64,000 bases of DNA from Photobacterium arenosum (GCF_014841115.1 NZ_JACYTP010000002.1:1-64000), one strand, 5' to 3'; shown: positions 37,357-48,457, numbered from the stretch's first letter. The notes: generated by a model from the sequence alone, not told the origin. Program-made: numbers and translations.

Positions 37357-39933
37357 TTAGTTGGCAACAATGTTCAGCAGCTTGCCCGGCACGTAAATCA
37401 CCTTGCGAATAGTTTTATCGTCGGTGAATTTGGTGACGTTCTCGTCTGACAGTGCCAGCGCTTCTACCTGATCTTTACCAGCATCTGCCGCGACAGTCAG
37501 TTTGGCGCGCAGTTTACCGTTAACCTGAACTATGATGAGCTTCTCATCTTCCACCATAGCGTTGTCATCGGCAACCGGCCAGTCAGCATGATCCACCTTA
37601 GACTCACCCAGTGCATGCCACAGTTCAAAACAGATATGCGGGGTGATTGGGTACAGCATACGGACAACCGCTTTCAGGGCTTCGTCCAGCAGGGCACGAT
37701 CCTGGGCGCTGTCTTGTGGTGCTTTACCCAGCTTGTTCATCAGCTCCATGATAGCCGCAATAGCTGTGTTGAACGTCTGACGACGGCCAATATCATCGCT
37801 GACTTTGGCGATGGTTTTGTGAACATCACGGCGCAGCGCTTTCTGATCGGCGTTCAGTGCTGAAGCATCCAGTGCTTCGACCACACCTTTTGCCGAATGT
37901 TCAAAGACCAGTTTCCAGACTCGTTTCAGGAAGCGGTTGGCACCTTCCACGCCAGATTCCTGCCACTCCAGCGTCATATCAGCCGGCGAGGCGAACATCA
38001 TGAACAGGCGAACGGTATCCGCGCCGTACTTGTCGACCATTTCCTGCGGGTCGATGCCGTTGTTCTTCGACTTCGACATCTTGGTCATGCCTGAGTGCAC
38101 CAGTTCGTTACCTTGCTCGTCAGTGGCTTTGGTAATGCGGCCTTTTTCGTCACGCTCCAGAGTCACCTCTGTTGGCGATACCCAGACTTTGGCGCCTTTT
38201 TCGCTGGTGTAGTAGAAGGCATCTGCCAGTACCATACCCTGACATAAAAGCTGTTTGAATGGCTCGTCGCTCGTCACCATACCGCTGTCGCGCAGCAGTT
38301 TGTGGAAGAAACGTGAGTACAGCAGGTGCATACAGGCATGTTCAATACCGCCGATGTACTGGTCAACCGGCAGCCAGTAGTTGGCGGCATCAGAATTCAG
38401 CATTTCGTCCGCCTGAGGTGAGCAGTAACGCGCGTAATACCAGGACGATTCCATAAAGGTGTCGAAGGTATCGGTTTCGCGCAGCGCCGGTTCACCGTTA
38501 AAGGTGGTTTCTGCCCAGCTCTTGTCTGCTTTGATCGGGCTGGTCACGCCGTCCATCACCACATCTTCCGGCAGGATCACCGGTAGCTGATCGGCAGGGA
38601 CAGGATGGACTTCGCCGTCCGGGGTGGTAACCATAGGAATCGGTGCACCCCAGTAACGCTGGCGGGAAACCCCCCAGTCACGCAGGCGGAAGTTGACGGT
38701 TTTCTTGCCTTTACCTTCGGTTTCCAGCTTGGCGGCAATCGCATCGAACGCCGCCTGGAAATCCAGACCGTCGAATTCGCCAGAGTCGAACAGCACGCCT
38801 TTTTCGGTGTAAGCTGCTTCACTGATATCCAGTTCGCTGCCGTCGGCCGGCTTGATAACAGGAACGATATCCAGCCCGTACTTGGTGGCGAATTCAAAGT
38901 CACGCTGATCATGGGCAGGTACGGCCATCACAGCGCCTGTTCCGTAGTCCATCAGCACAAAGTTAGCGACATAGACAGGCACGCGGCGGCCATTGAGAGG
39001 GTGAACGGCATACAGGCCAGTGGCCATGCCTTTCTTCTCCATGGTAGCCAGTTCGGCCTCTGCCACTTTGGTGTTCTTACACTCTTCAATGAAGGCAGCC
39101 AGTGCAGGATTGTTCTTGGTGGCCAGATCAGCCAGAGGATGACCGGCGGCAATGCCGACGTAAGTCACCCCCATCAGGGTGTCCGGACGTGTGGTATAGA
39201 CTTCCAGTGGTGTGTCCTGGCCTTCAACGGCGAAGGACAGCTCAACACCTTCAGAGCGGCCAATCCAGTTGCGCTGCATGGTTTTGACCATCTCAGGCCA
39301 GCCTTCCAGGTTGTCCAGATCGTCCAGCAGCTCCTGGGCGTAAGCCGTGATCTTAATAAACCACTGCGGAATTTCTTTTTGCTCTACTGGTGTATCACAA
39401 CGCCAGCAGCAGCCGTCTTCAACCTGCTCGTTGGCCAGCACTGTCTGGTCATTCGGGCACCAGTTTACGGAAGAGGTTTTCTTGTAGACCAGGCCTTTGC
39501 TATACAGCTTGGTAAAGAATTCCTGCTCCCAGCGGTAGTATTCCGGGGTGCAGGTAGCAAACTCACGGTTCCAGTCGTAACCAAAGCCCAGTAATTTCAG
39601 CTGGTTCTTCATGTAGTCGATGTTTTCGTAAGTCCACGGCGCAGGGGCGGTGTTGTTCTTCACCGCGGCATTCTCTGCTGGCAGACCGAATGCGTCCCAG
39701 CCGATTGGCTGCATTACATTCTTGCCCTGCAGGCGCTGATAACGGGAAATCACATCACCGATGGTGTAGTTACGCACGTGGCCCATGTGCAGACGTCCAC
39801 TTGGGTACGGGAACATGGAGAGACAGTAGAATTTTTCTTTATTAGGGTCTTCACTTACAACAAAGGTTTGGTTGTTGTCCCAATGTGCTTGAACTTTAGG
39901 TTCAATGTCCTGTGGACGGTATTGTTCTTGCAT
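37357..39933 (-). CDS. leuS: Leucyl-tRNA synthetase
   Basis: An 858-residue class Ia synthetase. The HIGH motif appears as [16 protein letters not shown] (about 42-57), the editing CP1 domain holds [13 protein letters not shown], and the KMSKS motif is MSKSKNNGI near residue 620. A zinc-binding cluster is seen in [18 protein letters not shown]. Length is close to E. coli (860). It charges the nine leucine tRNAs of the array in this window among others. The upstream 214-base gap to ybeL shows no gene. Confidence 0.98.
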   Translation of the reverse strand: MQEQYRPQDIEPKVQAHWDNNQTFVVSEDPNKEKFYCLSMFPYPSGRLHMGHVRNYTIGDVISRYQRLQGKNVMQPIGWDAFGLPAENAAVKNNTAPAPWTYENIDYMKNQLKLLGFGYDWNREFATCTPEYYRWEQEFFTKLYSKGLVYKKTSSVNWCPNDQTVLANEQVEDGCCWRCDTPVEQKEIPQWFIKITAYAQELLDDLDNLEGWPEMVKTMQRNWIGRSEGVELSFAVEGQDTPLEVYTTRPDTLMGVTYVGIAAGHPLADLATKNNPALAAFIEECKNTKVAEAELATMEKKGMATGLYAVHPLNGRRVPVYVANFVLMDYGTGAVMAVPAHDQRDFEFATKYGLDIVPVIKPADGSELDISEAAYTEKGVLFDSGEFDGLDFQAAFDAIAAKLETEGKGKKTVNFRLRDWGVSRQRYWGAPIPMVTTPDGEVHPVPADQLPVILPEDVVMDGVTSPIKADKSWAETTFNGEPALRETDTFDTFMESSWYYARYCSPQADEMLNSDAANYWLPVDQYIGGIEHACMHLLYSRFFHKLLRDSGMVTSDEPFKQLLCQGMVLADAFYYTSEKGAKVWVSPTEVTLERDEKGRITKATDEQGNELVHSGMTKMSKSKNNGIDPQEMVDKYGADTVRLFMMFASPADMTLEWQESGVEGANRFLKRVWKLVFEHSAKGVVEALDASALNADQKALRRDVHKTIAKVSDDIGRRQTFNTAIAAIMELMNKLGKAPQDSAQDRALLDEALKAVVRMLYPITPHICFELWHALGESKVDHADWPVADDNAMVEDEKLIIVQVNGKLRAKLTVAADAGKDQVEALALSDENVTKFTDDKTIRKVIYVPGKLLNIVAN

Positions 39934-40147
39934 CGATGACTTCCGGAATCGTTGTGAGTTAATACAAACACAGTCAAAATAATCGACATAGAATAACTAA
40001 AGGTAAAGGTAGCAACAATAGCTGAGGCCGAATAGGCCGGTTATTATCATTATTCAGCCACGGATTGCCCGTGCCGGACTGGTTACTGACCCGGCGCTAT
40101 GTGTCAGGGTGCCTATGTCCGGCGGATCAAGCCTAGGAGAAACTCAC

Positions 40148-40630
40148 ATGGCTAAAGAAAAAGATGCGTATGAATCCATGTTGGAAGAGATCACGGAAGC
40201 CCTCAAGCATAGCCCTGATGAACTGAAACATTGGATTGATACCAGTGAAAAGTATCGCACCGCGGCCAGTGACATGACCAAAGATGAACTGGCGCTGATA
40301 CGTGCATATTTCAAACGGGATCTGAAAGAATTCGGGCAAAACGTGCAGGAAAGCCCGACCCCTTTCTCTGAAAGTCCGTTTTACAAACTGGTGACCGAGA
40401 CGATTTGGGAAGGGTTGGCTGAGGTGACAGATAAGACACAGCTGGAATGGTTAGAGGTCATGGACGATATCAAGCATCAGGGCATCTATAAAGCCGGTGA
40501 AGTGGTTGGCCTGGGTAATCTGGTCTGCGAGCAGTGCGGACATCATGAACAGTACACGCACGTGCGGACGATTGAGCCCTGTACTAAGTGTGGACACACC
40601 CAATTCACCCGTCAGCCTCTGGCGCCGTAA
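40148..40630 (+). CDS. ybeL: YbeL family zinc-ribbon protein (DUF1451)
   Basis: A 160-residue protein, the same length as E. coli YbeL. The N-terminal part is acidic and helical. The C-terminus carries a zinc ribbon with two CxxC knuckles, CEQCGHHEQY and CTKCGHTQF. The function is unknown. The ATG at 40148 follows aggagaaac; the longer frame begins in a non-conserved stretch. It is divergent from leuS, as in E. coli. Confidence 0.9.
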   Translation: MAKEKDAYESMLEEITEALKHSPDELKHWIDTSEKYRTAASDMTKDELALIRAYFKRDLKEFGQNVQESPTPFSESPFYKLVTETIWEGLAEVTDKTQLEWLEVMDDIKHQGIYKAGEVVGLGNLVCEQCGHHEQYTHVRTIEPCTKCGHTQFTRQPLAP

Positions 40631-40650
40631 AGCAGCTGCCGCTGACAAGC

Positions 40651-40675
40651 GACAGGGAGCCTGTTGCTCCCTGTC
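40651..40675. terminator. Hairpin between ybeL and lnt
   Basis: The perfect ten-base stem gacagggagc/gctccctgtc lies between convergent genes. The flanks have no strong T run. Confidence 0.6.
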
Positions 40676-40695
40676 TGGTTGGATCTGTGTTTGAT

Positions 40696-42255
40696 TTAAT
40701 GGACGCCTTCTTGCGGGGTGGTGTCTCTGAAATCGCCCCGGCGGCGTTTAAGCAGTAGCCAGGAAACAGCAACGGACCAGAGTAAATACAAGTACAATGG
40801 CCAGCTGCCCAGCGTCGTGTAGGGCGTCAGACCCTTGGTCGGGGTTACAGTGGCACGCAGTACGCCGGTTTCGAACTGTGGCAGCTCTGCAATGATCTGA
40901 CCCTGGTGATCGACAACGGCTGTCACGCCCGTGTTAGTGGCACGCAGTAAGGGTTTACCTGTTTCCAGAGCCCGCATCTGGGCGATTTCCATGTGCTGGT
41001 GCGGGCCAATGGAGCGGCCGAACCAGGCATCATTGGACAGGGTCAGCAGCATGTCGGTGCCCATGCCCACATTCTGGCGAACCTGCTCGCTGAAGGCGAT
41101 TTCATAACACAGAGCCGGAGCCAGGGCATAACCCTTGGCTTCCAGATTGGTCTGGACAAAACTGCCGCGGCTGAATGATGACATCGGCAGGTTGAAAAAC
41201 GGGGCAATCGGACGCAGTAAGTCGCCGAAAGGTACAAATTCACCAAACGGCAGCAAATGGTGCTTGCTGTACCGGCTGGCAGTATCGTAGTGGTATTGAC
41301 CGTCACGGTTGATACCCAGCGTCAGTATATTGTTGAAAAACTCACCCTGTTCGGTTTTATCTAGCACACCTGTAATTACCGCACTTTGATTTAAACGGGC
41401 GGCTTCATCGAGATGACTGAGGAAGGTCTCTACCTGTTTTTCCAGCGCGGGAATTGCTGCTTCCGGCCAGATGATAATATCAGCATCCCAGTTTTCACGG
41501 GTGAGATCTAAGTATTTCATCAGGGTTGGCCAGCGTTGCTCAGGTTGCCATTTCAGTGCCTGCGGGACATTGCCTTGCACCAGCGCGACCTTGACCGGTT
41601 TATACGGTTCAGTCTGAACCCATTCAATGCCTTTCGCCTGATACGCCAGCAGCAAGACAAGAACCGGCACGGTCAGGGGGCGCCAGTTACGGTAATAGCC
41701 GGCGGCAACCAGCGCACCACAACTCAGCACCAGTGCGAGCGTCAGACCTTCAACCCCGAGGATCGGCGCGAAACTGGCCAGCGGGCCGTGAATTTGCCCG
41801 TAACCCATCCACAACCAGGGAAAACCGGTAAACAACCAGCCTCTGACCCAGTCCAGCAGCAGCCAGAACACCGGGCCCAGCAACATCAGCTGGTGGAAAG
41901 GCCGACCCAGTCCGAACCGGGCAAATAAGGCGCCAAATAAGGCAGGGTAGAGCGCCAGATAACCAACCAGCAGCGCCATAAGGAACAGACCCGCAATGAC
42001 GGGCATGCCGCCAAAGTCGGCAATGCTGACATGTACCCACCAAACGCCACTGCCGAATAATCCTAACCCCCATGATAAACCTGTCCAGAAGGCGGTTTTA
42101 GGGCGTTGATTCTGCAGCAGGGTAAAGAAAATAATCAGGGAGAGCGGGGCGAGATACCAGAGCTTATAAGGGGCGAAAGACAGGGTTGCCAGTGCGCCGG
42201 AAGGGACGGCCAGTAGCAGCCGTCCTGTCAGGTTTAGATTGTCGATTCGTCTCAT
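40696..42255 (-). CDS. lnt: Apolipoprotein N-acyltransferase
   Basis: A 519-residue inner-membrane enzyme that adds the third acyl chain to lipoproteins. It has about seven N-terminal helices and one C-terminal helix around a periplasmic nitrilase-fold domain. The catalytic triad can be placed: Glu in IIWPEAAIPA, Lys in SRYSKHHLLPFGEFVPFG and Cys in ALCYEIAFSE. Its start overlaps the stop of corC (TGATG). Lnt completes the lipoproteins MltD, RlpA, LptE, BamC and LolB encoded in this window. Confidence 0.97.
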   Translation of the reverse strand: MRRIDNLNLTGRLLLAVPSGALATLSFAPYKLWYLAPLSLIIFFTLLQNQRPKTAFWTGLSWGLGLFGSGVWWVHVSIADFGGMPVIAGLFLMALLVGYLALYPALFGALFARFGLGRPFHQLMLLGPVFWLLLDWVRGWLFTGFPWLWMGYGQIHGPLASFAPILGVEGLTLALVLSCGALVAAGYYRNWRPLTVPVLVLLLAYQAKGIEWVQTEPYKPVKVALVQGNVPQALKWQPEQRWPTLMKYLDLTRENWDADIIIWPEAAIPALEKQVETFLSHLDEAARLNQSAVITGVLDKTEQGEFFNNILTLGINRDGQYHYDTASRYSKHHLLPFGEFVPFGDLLRPIAPFFNLPMSSFSRGSFVQTNLEAKGYALAPALCYEIAFSEQVRQNVGMGTDMLLTLSNDAWFGRSIGPHQHMEIAQMRALETGKPLLRATNTGVTAVVDHQGQIIAELPQFETGVLRATVTPTKGLTPYTTLGSWPLYLYLLWSVAVSWLLLKRRRGDFRDTTPQEGVH

Positions 42256-43127
42256 CAGGGCGTCATCGTTGGTTGGTGTGCCTCCTGCGGCACTGTCACT
42301 TGTAATTGTATGACCCGGCGGCTGTCTGCGGCGGTGACTTTGAACGCATAGCCTTCCAGTTCGACCACTTCACCACGGGCTGGCAGGTGACCAAAGCTGG
42401 TCATGACCAATCCGCCTATGGTGTCGATATCGTTAGCACTGAAGTTGGTCTGGAACAGTTTATTGAAGTCATCGATAGTGGTTAATGCCTTCACATTCCA
42501 GGTGTGCTTACTTAACTGACGGATGTCCTGTTCTTCTTCATCGTCGAATTCATCTTCGATTTCACCAACGATTTGCTCCAGAATATCCTCGATAGTGATC
42601 AAGCCGGATACGCCACCAAACTCATCGACCACTATGGCCATGTGGTAGCGTTCTTCCCGAAATTCTTTCAGCAGGCGATCTACCCGCTTGCTCTCCGGCA
42701 CAACAACTGCCGGGCGCAGAATGGCGCTGAGGTCAAATGGCTCGCTGTCCGGGCGCAGGTAGCGCAGCAGATCTTTAGCCAGAAGAATACCTTCAACGTG
42801 GTCTTTATCATCACTGATGACCGGGTAGCGAGAGTGCTGGGCATCAACAATGATATCAATGAGGTCTTCAACCTTCTGTGAACGCTCTATGGTGGTCATT
42901 TGGGAGCGGGGAATCATGATATCCCGAACCCGCATCTCAGAAATCTGGATCACACCTTCGAGCATGTCGCGTGTGTGGTGATCAATCAGATCATTTTCTT
43001 CGGAATCACGGATCACATCGACCAGTTCTTCCTTATTCTGAGGTTCGCCCTGAAAGAGCTGGCCAATACGTTCAAAGAAGGTCTTTCGACTCGGACCGTC
43101 AGAATTTTGGGGGTTATCTTCGTTCAT
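42255..43127 (-). CDS. corC: CorC/YbeX magnesium and cobalt efflux protein
   Basis: A 290-residue cytoplasmic protein with paired CBS domains (about 70-190), recognised by [21 protein letters not shown] and the [27 protein letters not shown] segment, then a CorC/HlyC C-terminal domain (about 205-285). It lacks the DUF21 membrane domain. Links to magnesium homeostasis are reported for the family. The ybeZ-ybeY-corC-lnt order matches E. coli. Confidence 0.94.
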   Translation of the reverse strand: MNEDNPQNSDGPSRKTFFERIGQLFQGEPQNKEELVDVIRDSEENDLIDHHTRDMLEGVIQISEMRVRDIMIPRSQMTTIERSQKVEDLIDIIVDAQHSRYPVISDDKDHVEGILLAKDLLRYLRPDSEPFDLSAILRPAVVVPESKRVDRLLKEFREERYHMAIVVDEFGGVSGLITIEDILEQIVGEIEDEFDDEEEQDIRQLSKHTWNVKALTTIDDFNKLFQTNFSANDIDTIGGLVMTSFGHLPARGEVVELEGYAFKVTAADSRRVIQLQVTVPQEAHQPTMTP

Positions 43128-43224
43128 TGCTTTCTATTCAAATATGTGGACAGAGCCACGGAAGGTCGGCGTCGCCACAGGCGCAGCCGACAGTATCTTA
43201 GCCAAAGACAGCCAGAAGCTGATG

Positions 43225-43689
43225 TTAGTATTGGTCAGCTTCGTAAGGATTGGCAAACCCTAAACCTTGCATTATCTCGGTTTCCAGGGCTTCCATTTCT
43301 TCGGCTTCTTCGTCATCAATATGGTCATAACCTAGCAGATGAAGTGAGCCGTGTACAACCATATGTGCCCAGTGGGCAAACAAGGGTTTACTCTGCTCCC
43401 GCGCCTCACTTTCAACCACCTGACGACAGATAATCAGATCGCCCAACAGCTCCAGTTCTACACCCGGAGGCGCTTCAAACGGGAAAGACAGCACATTGGT
43501 GGGCTTGTCTTTCCCCCGGTATTCACTGTTGAGTGCCTGGCTTTCGGCTTCATCAACCAAGCGCACAGTCACTTCGGTTTCGGTTTGAAACGGAGTCACC
43601 GCCGCTTCCAGCCAGCGCTGAAAGTCAGCCTCAGTCGGCATGCCACTCTCATCAGCGGTGGCAAGCTGTAAATCCAGATAAATAGCCAT
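43225..43689 (-). CDS. ybeY: Endoribonuclease YbeY, rRNA maturation factor
   Basis: A 154-residue zinc RNase needed for 16S rRNA 3'-end maturation and ribosome quality control. The zinc site [20 protein letters not shown] holds the three His ligands (HxxxHxxxxxH). It begins eight bases after ybeZ. A 97-base gap, with no visible gene, separates it from corC. Confidence 0.96.
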   Translation of the reverse strand: MAIYLDLQLATADESGMPTEADFQRWLEAAVTPFQTETEVTVRLVDEAESQALNSEYRGKDKPTNVLSFPFEAPPGVELELLGDLIICRQVVESEAREQSKPLFAHWAHMVVHGSLHLLGYDHIDDEEAEEMEALETEIMQGLGFANPYEADQY

Positions 43690-43697
43690 CTGTATGA

Positions 43698-44759
43698 TTA
43701 TTCCGTTTCAGGACTGGCCTGACGCGCTTCCTGCTGGTCGCGACGGCGTTGTTCAGCCAGTTTTCGTTGTTTCTGATCTTCGCTCTCCCAGGCTTCATAC
43801 GCCTGGACGATACGAGCTACAACAGGGTGACGTACTACGTCAGTTGCCTGGAAGAAGTTAAAGCTGATTTCATCCACATCGGCCAGCACTTCAATGGCAT
43901 GGCGCAGCCCGGATCGCGCCCCGCGCGGCAAGTCGATCTGGGTCACGTCACCTGTGATCACGGCACGCGAGTTAAAGCCGATACGGGTCAGAAACATTTT
44001 CATCTGCTCTACTGTCGTATTCTGGCTTTCATCGAGAATAATGAAGGCATCGTTCAGTGTCCGGCCGCGCATGTACGCCAGCGGTGCCACTTCAATGACA
44101 TTACGCTCAATGAGCTTTTCTACCCGCTCAAAACCCAGCATTTCGAACAAGGCATCGTAAAGCGGGCGCAGATACGGATCGACCTTCTGGCTTAGATCCC
44201 CCGGCAGGAAGCCCAGTTTTTCACCGGCTTCTACGGCAGGGCGGGTCAGCAGAATACGGCGGATTTCCTGGCGCTCCAGCGCATCAACCGCAGCGGCAAC
44301 AGCCAGATAAGTTTTCCCCGTACCGGCAGGACCAATACCGAAGGTGATATCGTGACCAACCATATTGGCAATGTACTGCGCCTGGTTTGGTGTCCGCGGC
44401 TTGATGACGCCTTTCTTGGTCTTGATATGAATTTCTTTGCCGTAAGGGATACTTGAGCTCACATCTTGTTCCAGCACACCCGATTCTTTAATGGCGAGAT
44501 GAATCTGCTCAGGCTCAATATCCGGGATCACGTTGCGTACCGGAGCGGTGTCAACATACAGATTCTTAAGGATATTGGCTGTGGCTTCGGCAGTGTGCGG
44601 CTGACCGACTATGCTGAAATTGTGACTGCGGTGGTTAATTTCAACGCCCAGACGGCGTTCCAGCTGCTTGATATTGTCGTCGAAAGGACCGCAAAGGCTG
44701 GCCAGGCGGTGGTTATCGGCGGGTTCGAGATTCAGTTCAACAGTAATAATTTTGCTCAA
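43698..44759 (-). CDS. ybeZ: PhoH-like ATPase YbeZ
   Basis: A 353-residue PhoH-family ATPase with Walker [16 protein letters not shown] (about 137-151) and Walker [13 protein letters not shown] (about 225). The N-terminal half includes a KH-like region. Its partner is thought to be YbeY, encoded next. The C-terminus is Gln/Arg/Glu-rich. A hairpin (44776-44799) lies between it and miaB upstream. Confidence 0.94.
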   Translation of the reverse strand: MSKIITVELNLEPADNHRLASLCGPFDDNIKQLERRLGVEINHRSHNFSIVGQPHTAEATANILKNLYVDTAPVRNVIPDIEPEQIHLAIKESGVLEQDVSSSIPYGKEIHIKTKKGVIKPRTPNQAQYIANMVGHDITFGIGPAGTGKTYLAVAAAVDALERQEIRRILLTRPAVEAGEKLGFLPGDLSQKVDPYLRPLYDALFEMLGFERVEKLIERNVIEVAPLAYMRGRTLNDAFIILDESQNTTVEQMKMFLTRIGFNSRAVITGDVTQIDLPRGARSGLRHAIEVLADVDEISFNFFQATDVVRHPVVARIVQAYEAWESEDQKQRKLAEQRRRDQQEARQASPETE

Positions 44760-44837
44760 GATTTGCCTCTCTGTGGGCCACCCACTGTGACGGGTGGCCG
44801 GAATAGTTGGGCACAGGCAGAAATTTCTGTCCTCTTA

Positions 44838-46262
44838 TTAAGGAGTATAAACGCCTACACCTATTTCATCTTCTTTACGGGTTTTCTCTATGACCTCGCT
44901 GGGAGACATAGCGATCCGCAGATTCATGTCTGCTTCAGTACGGACAAGTTCACCACGCAGGGAATTATTGAATACATCCGTGATTCTGACATCAACAAAT
45001 TGGCCGATCAAATCCACTGAACCTTCAAAGTTCACCACACGGTTGTTCTCGGTACGGCCGCGCAGCTCCATGATGTTCTTTTTCGATGGCCCTTCCACCA
45101 GAATGCGCTGTTCAGTGTCCAGCATCTGGCGGGAGTAGCGCATTGCCTGCGCATTGATCTGCTGCTGCAGTTCATACAAACGCGCTTTCTTCACGTCTTC
45201 AGACAAATCACAAGGGTAATCGGCCGCTGGTGTCCCGGGGCGGGCTGAATAAATGAAGCTGAAACTCATGTCAAAGTCGACATCGCGGATCAGTTTCATG
45301 GTGTCCTGGAAGTCCTGATCGGACTCACCCGGGAAAGCGACGATAAAGTCGGAGCTGATGGTGATGTCCGGGCGAGCTTTACGCAGCTTGCGGATCTTGG
45401 ATTTATACTCGATGGCAGTATGAGGCCGCTTCATCATCGCCAGGATACGGTCGGAACCGCTCTGAACCGGCAGGTGCAGGAAGCTGACCACTTCCGGCGT
45501 GTCTTCATAAACGGCAATAATGTCGTCGGTGAACTCAATCGGGTGGCTGGTGGTATAGCGAATGCGATCGATACCGTCAATTGCTGCCACCAGGCGCAAT
45601 AACTCAGCAAATGAAGCGATCTCGCCATCGTGTGTCTCACCGCGGAAGGCATTCACATTCTGGCCCAGCAGGTTTACTTCACGTACGCCTTGCTCTGCCA
45701 GCTGAGCGATTTCAAACAGTACGTCATCCAGCGGGCGGCTGACTTCTTCACCACGGGTGTATGGCACCACACAGAAAGTACAGTATTTGGAGCAACCTTC
45801 CATGATAGACACGAACGCGGTAGGGCCTTCGGCCCGTGGTTCAGGCAGGCGGTCGAATTTCTCGATTTCCGGGAAAGAAATATCCATGACCGGCGCATCG
45901 GAAGACTGTGATGTGCTGATCATTTCAGGCAGACGGTGCAGCGTTTGCGGACCAAAGATCACATCGACATAGGGAGCACGATCCCGGATGGAATCCCCTT
46001 CCTGAGTAGCAACACAGCCGCCAACGCCAATCACCAGGCCTGGCTTTTTGTCTTTCAGCGTTTTCCAGCGGCCCAGCTGGTGGAAGACTTTTTCCTGTGC
46101 CTTTTCGCGAATAGAGCAGGTGTTAAGTAGCAGTACATCGGCTTCTGCTGGTTCTTCTGTTAATTCATAACCGCCATTGGCGTTGAGAAGATCGGCCATC
46201 TTGGATGAATCGTATTCATTCATCTGACAACCCCAGGTTTTGATAAGCAGTTTCTTCGCCAT
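44838..46262 (-). CDS. miaB: tRNA-2-methylthio-N6-dimethylallyladenosine synthase MiaB
   Basis: A 474-residue radical-SAM methylthiotransferase that adds the ms2 group to i6A37 of tRNAs reading UNN codons. The N-terminal UPF0004 domain has Cys residues in [21 protein letters not shown] and VGGCVAT for the auxiliary cluster. The radical-SAM motif is [23 protein letters not shown] domain closes the protein. It is divergent from ubiF, as in E. coli. Confidence 0.97.
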   Translation of the reverse strand: MAKKLLIKTWGCQMNEYDSSKMADLLNANGGYELTEEPAEADVLLLNTCSIREKAQEKVFHQLGRWKTLKDKKPGLVIGVGGCVATQEGDSIRDRAPYVDVIFGPQTLHRLPEMISTSQSSDAPVMDISFPEIEKFDRLPEPRAEGPTAFVSIMEGCSKYCTFCVVPYTRGEEVSRPLDDVLFEIAQLAEQGVREVNLLGQNVNAFRGETHDGEIASFAELLRLVAAIDGIDRIRYTTSHPIEFTDDIIAVYEDTPEVVSFLHLPVQSGSDRILAMMKRPHTAIEYKSKIRKLRKARPDITISSDFIVAFPGESDQDFQDTMKLIRDVDFDMSFSFIYSARPGTPAADYPCDLSEDVKKARLYELQQQINAQAMRYSRQMLDTEQRILVEGPSKKNIMELRGRTENNRVVNFEGSVDLIGQFVDVRITDVFNNSLRGELVRTEADMNLRIAMSPSEVIEKTRKEDEIGVGVYTP

Positions 46263-46564
46263 GTCTAACTCTTCACTCGTAGTGTTAATTCAGTGCATTT
46301 ACGTTGCGTTTGCAGCGTCAGAGATCGCCTCTGGGGCCGCCTTAAATAGCAAGCCGCGTATTGTACTGCTTTCGACACGGCGTGACCAGATCATCCATGC
46401 TGATTATAAAATCAGCAGCAGGCGAATCTCTGGCCGGTGGCTATTGGCACAGATCAAGCTTCAGTGCCAAAGATGACAGAAAAGCGAGCGCAGAAAGTGT
46501 TGAGTGTAGTAAACCCGCGTAAAGCCGTTAGAATGTCGGCAGAGTAATGAGATGAGATACCTGC
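46263..46564. other. Divergent intergenic region miaB-ubiF
   Basis: About 300 bases with the promoters of both genes. I saw a short dyad (ctgattat/aaaatcag near 46399-46412) and a possible -10 (tagaat at 46528-46533) for ubiF, but no gene and no convincing complete promoter. Confidence 0.4.
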
Positions 46565-47725
46565 ATGGAACAGTTTGATATTGTGATTGCTGGCGGCGGC
46601 ATGGTGGGTGCGGCGGCAGCATTGGGAATGGCCCGGCAGGGACGCAGAGTGGCGGTGATTGAAGGTCAGCCTCCGGTGGCTTTTGACTCCGCACAGGAGA
46701 TGGATCTGCGTGTGTCAGCCATTTCTGCCCAGTCGGTCACCCTGCTGAACCGTCTGGGGGCATGGCCACATATCCAGGCCATGAGGATGTGTCCTTTTCG
46801 GCGTTTGGAAACTTGGGAGCACCCGGAATGCCGCACCCGTTTTCATGCCGCTGACCTTGGGTTAGCTGAGCTGGGCTTTATGGTGGAGAACCGTTTGATT
46901 CAGCTGGGTCTGTGGCAGGCGTTTGACGCATATTCCAATCTTTCACTGATTTGTCCTGCCCGTTTAGCGCATTTTCAGCGTGCTGATGAAGGGTACCAGG
47001 TCACATTGGATAACGGTCAGGTGCTGCAAACCCGCTGGTTGGTTGGGGCCGATGGTGCCAATTCCCGCGTTCGTCAGCAGGCCAATATCGGCATTACAGC
47101 CTGGGATTATCGTCAGCATTGCATGCTGATCAATGTTGAAACCGCTTTGCCCCAGCAGGATATTACCTGGCAGCAGTTTACGCCGCATGGTCCTCGCTCT
47201 TTTCTGCCGATGCCGGGTCACAACGGATCGCTAGTCTGGTATGACAGCCCTCAGCGGATCAAACAGTTATCAGCCATGTCGGCGGAGCAACTGGAAAAAG
47301 CGGTGCGGAGTGAATTTCCTGTTGAACTCGGTGCGGTTCGTGTGCGGAACAAAGGCAGTTTCCCGCTGACACGACGCCACGCCCAGTCTTACTATAAAGA
47401 CGGGATTGTTTTGCTGGGAGATGCCGCGCATACCATTAACCCGCTGGCGGGGCAGGGAGTGAATCTCGGTTTTAAAGACGTTGATGTGCTGCTTGATGAA
47501 ATGGCGCACGGTGGAGAACACTGGTTCGGAGAGCCGGTTCTTCAGCGCTACCAGAGGCGGCGCAGACCCGATAACCTGATGATGCAGACCGGGATGGATG
47601 TGTTTTACTGTGCCTTTAGCAATGATCTTAAACCCGTTGCTTTGCTGCGAAACCTTGGCCTTAAACTGGCCGAGCATACCGGCCCGCTGAAACACCAAGT
47701 GCTGAAGTATGCGCTAGGGTTGTAA
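46565..47725 (+). CDS. ubiF: Ubiquinone biosynthesis flavin monooxygenase UbiF
   Basis: A 386-residue FAD-dependent hydroxylase of the UbiH/UbiF/VisC family that hydroxylates a demethoxyubiquinone intermediate. The FAD-binding GxGxxG is IAGGGMVGAAAALGMARQGR, the NAD(P)H-linked DG motif is VGADGANSRVRQQ, and GDAAHTINPLAGQGVNLGFKD is the second FAD motif. Assignment to UbiF over UbiH or UbiI rests on its place beside miaB and the tRNA array, as in E. coli. Confidence 0.9.
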   Translation: MEQFDIVIAGGGMVGAAAALGMARQGRRVAVIEGQPPVAFDSAQEMDLRVSAISAQSVTLLNRLGAWPHIQAMRMCPFRRLETWEHPECRTRFHAADLGLAELGFMVENRLIQLGLWQAFDAYSNLSLICPARLAHFQRADEGYQVTLDNGQVLQTRWLVGADGANSRVRQQANIGITAWDYRQHCMLINVETALPQQDITWQQFTPHGPRSFLPMPGHNGSLVWYDSPQRIKQLSAMSAEQLEKAVRSEFPVELGAVRVRNKGSFPLTRRHAQSYYKDGIVLLGDAAHTINPLAGQGVNLGFKDVDVLLDEMAHGGEHWFGEPVLQRYQRRRRPDNLMMQTGMDVFYCAFSNDLKPVALLRNLGLKLAEHTGPLKHQVLKYALGL

Positions 47726-47750
47726 GCTTTTTGTTTTTATTCGATTTTAT

Positions 47751-47776
47751 AAGCCACCAATAGCGTGGCTTTTTTA
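47751..47776 (+). terminator. Terminator of ubiF
   Basis: The stem aagccac/gtggctt with loop caatagc is followed by a T run (ttttt), 26 bases after the ubiF stop. Confidence 0.85.
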
Positions 47777-47783
47777 CTGCGTG

Positions 47784-47834
47784 TGTCCCGTCCTAAATAA
47801 GGTGACACTTTTCCAACCCATTTCAGGACGGTCA
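47784..47834. mobile_element. Possible insertion-sequence remnant or mini-element
   Basis: A 51-base segment begins tgtcccgtcctaaataagg and ends in ccatttcaggacggtca, so the ends are inverted relative to each other (ccgtcct/aggacgg exact, and about 12 of 15 terminal bases alike). A tgt...ca boundary and such ends are typical of insertion sequences, and nothing between them encodes a transposase. A weaker dyad extends it to 47863. It lies between the convergent ends of ubiF and the tRNA array. Identification is by pattern only. Confidence 0.4.
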
Positions 47835-47878
47835 GTGTGAAAAGAGACGTGTTAGGGCGGGCTGTGTTTTTCAGGTAT

Positions 47879-47906
47879 AAAAAAACCAGCAAAAAGCTGG
47901 TTTCTT
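47879..47906 (-). terminator. Terminator of the tRNA array
   Basis: On the minus strand aaaccagc/gctggttt with a five-base loop is followed by a T run. It lies 60 bases after the last tRNA and ends the 19-gene transcript. Confidence 0.85.
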
Positions 47907-47965
47907 AACAGATATTACAGCGAGTAATACCCAAGTGTTTTACAACTTCTGCCTGAACAGTAAGT

Positions 47966-48052
47966 TGGTGCGGAGGGAGAGACTTGAACTCTCACGTCCT
48001 TGCGGACACTAGCACCTGAAGCTAGCGCGTCTACCAATTCCGCCACCACCGC
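47966..48052 (-). tRNA. tRNA-Leu (CAG), copy 1 by coordinate
   Basis: An 87-base class II tRNA with encoded CCA and anticodon CAG in gcttcaggtgc. The variable-arm stem is of the gtcc/ggac type. This is the last gene of the transcript. Confidence 0.97.
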
Positions 48053-48109
48053 AACATGGTGAAAGAGACTCAGTCTCTAACTTTTTGACACTCTTGGTCA
48101 GCATCAAGA

Positions 48110-48184
48110 TGGCAGGGCTACCTGGATTCGAACCAGGGAATGGCGGCATCAAAAGCCGCTGCCTTACCGCTTGGCGATAGCCCT
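48110..48184 (-). tRNA. tRNA-Gln (TTG), copy 1 by coordinate
   Basis: A 75-base tRNA, anticodon TTG in gcttttgatg, acceptor agggcta/tagccct, encoded CCA. Variable region of the cattccc type (T before the T stem). Confidence 0.97.
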
Positions 48185-48213
48185 AAAGTCTCAGATTAAT
48201 ATCAAAAGTCAAT

Positions 48214-48300
48214 TGGTGCGGAGGGAGAGACTTGAACTCTCACGCCCTTGCGGGCACTAGCACCTGAAGCTAGCGCGTCTACCAATTCCGCCACCACCGC
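48214..48300 (-). tRNA. tRNA-Leu (CAG), copy 2
   Basis: An 87-base tRNA like copy 1 except that the variable-arm stem is gccc/gggc, a compensated base-pair change. Confidence 0.97.
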
Positions 48301-48345
48301 GTGTATTGACTCTTTTCCATTTTCAACCATGGTAGGGGATGAAAA

Positions 48346-48422
48346 TGGTGGCTACGACGGGATTCGAACCTGTGACCCCATCATTATGAGTGATGTGCTC
48401 TAACCAACTGAGCTACGTAGCC
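48346..48422 (-). tRNA. tRNA-Met (CAT), elongator, copy 1
   Basis: A 77-base elongator tRNA-Met, anticodon CAT in actcataatg, acceptor ggctacg/cgtagcc; as far as I recall it is identical to the E. coli metT product. T loop ttcgaat. The acceptor and lack of initiator features argue against tRNA-fMet. Confidence 0.95.
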
Positions 48423-48457
48423 ATTTTCAAAACGCTAATTAAACAGCGTGTTGTTAA

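Noticed and set aside
38605..39594. A 329-codon frame opposite leuS
   Set aside because: It is a shadow of a highly conserved synthetase gene with no recognisable domain.
44776..44799. A terminator between miaB and ybeZ
   Set aside because: The hairpin ggccaccc/gggtggcc is real but has no T run on the minus strand, so I did not call it a terminator.
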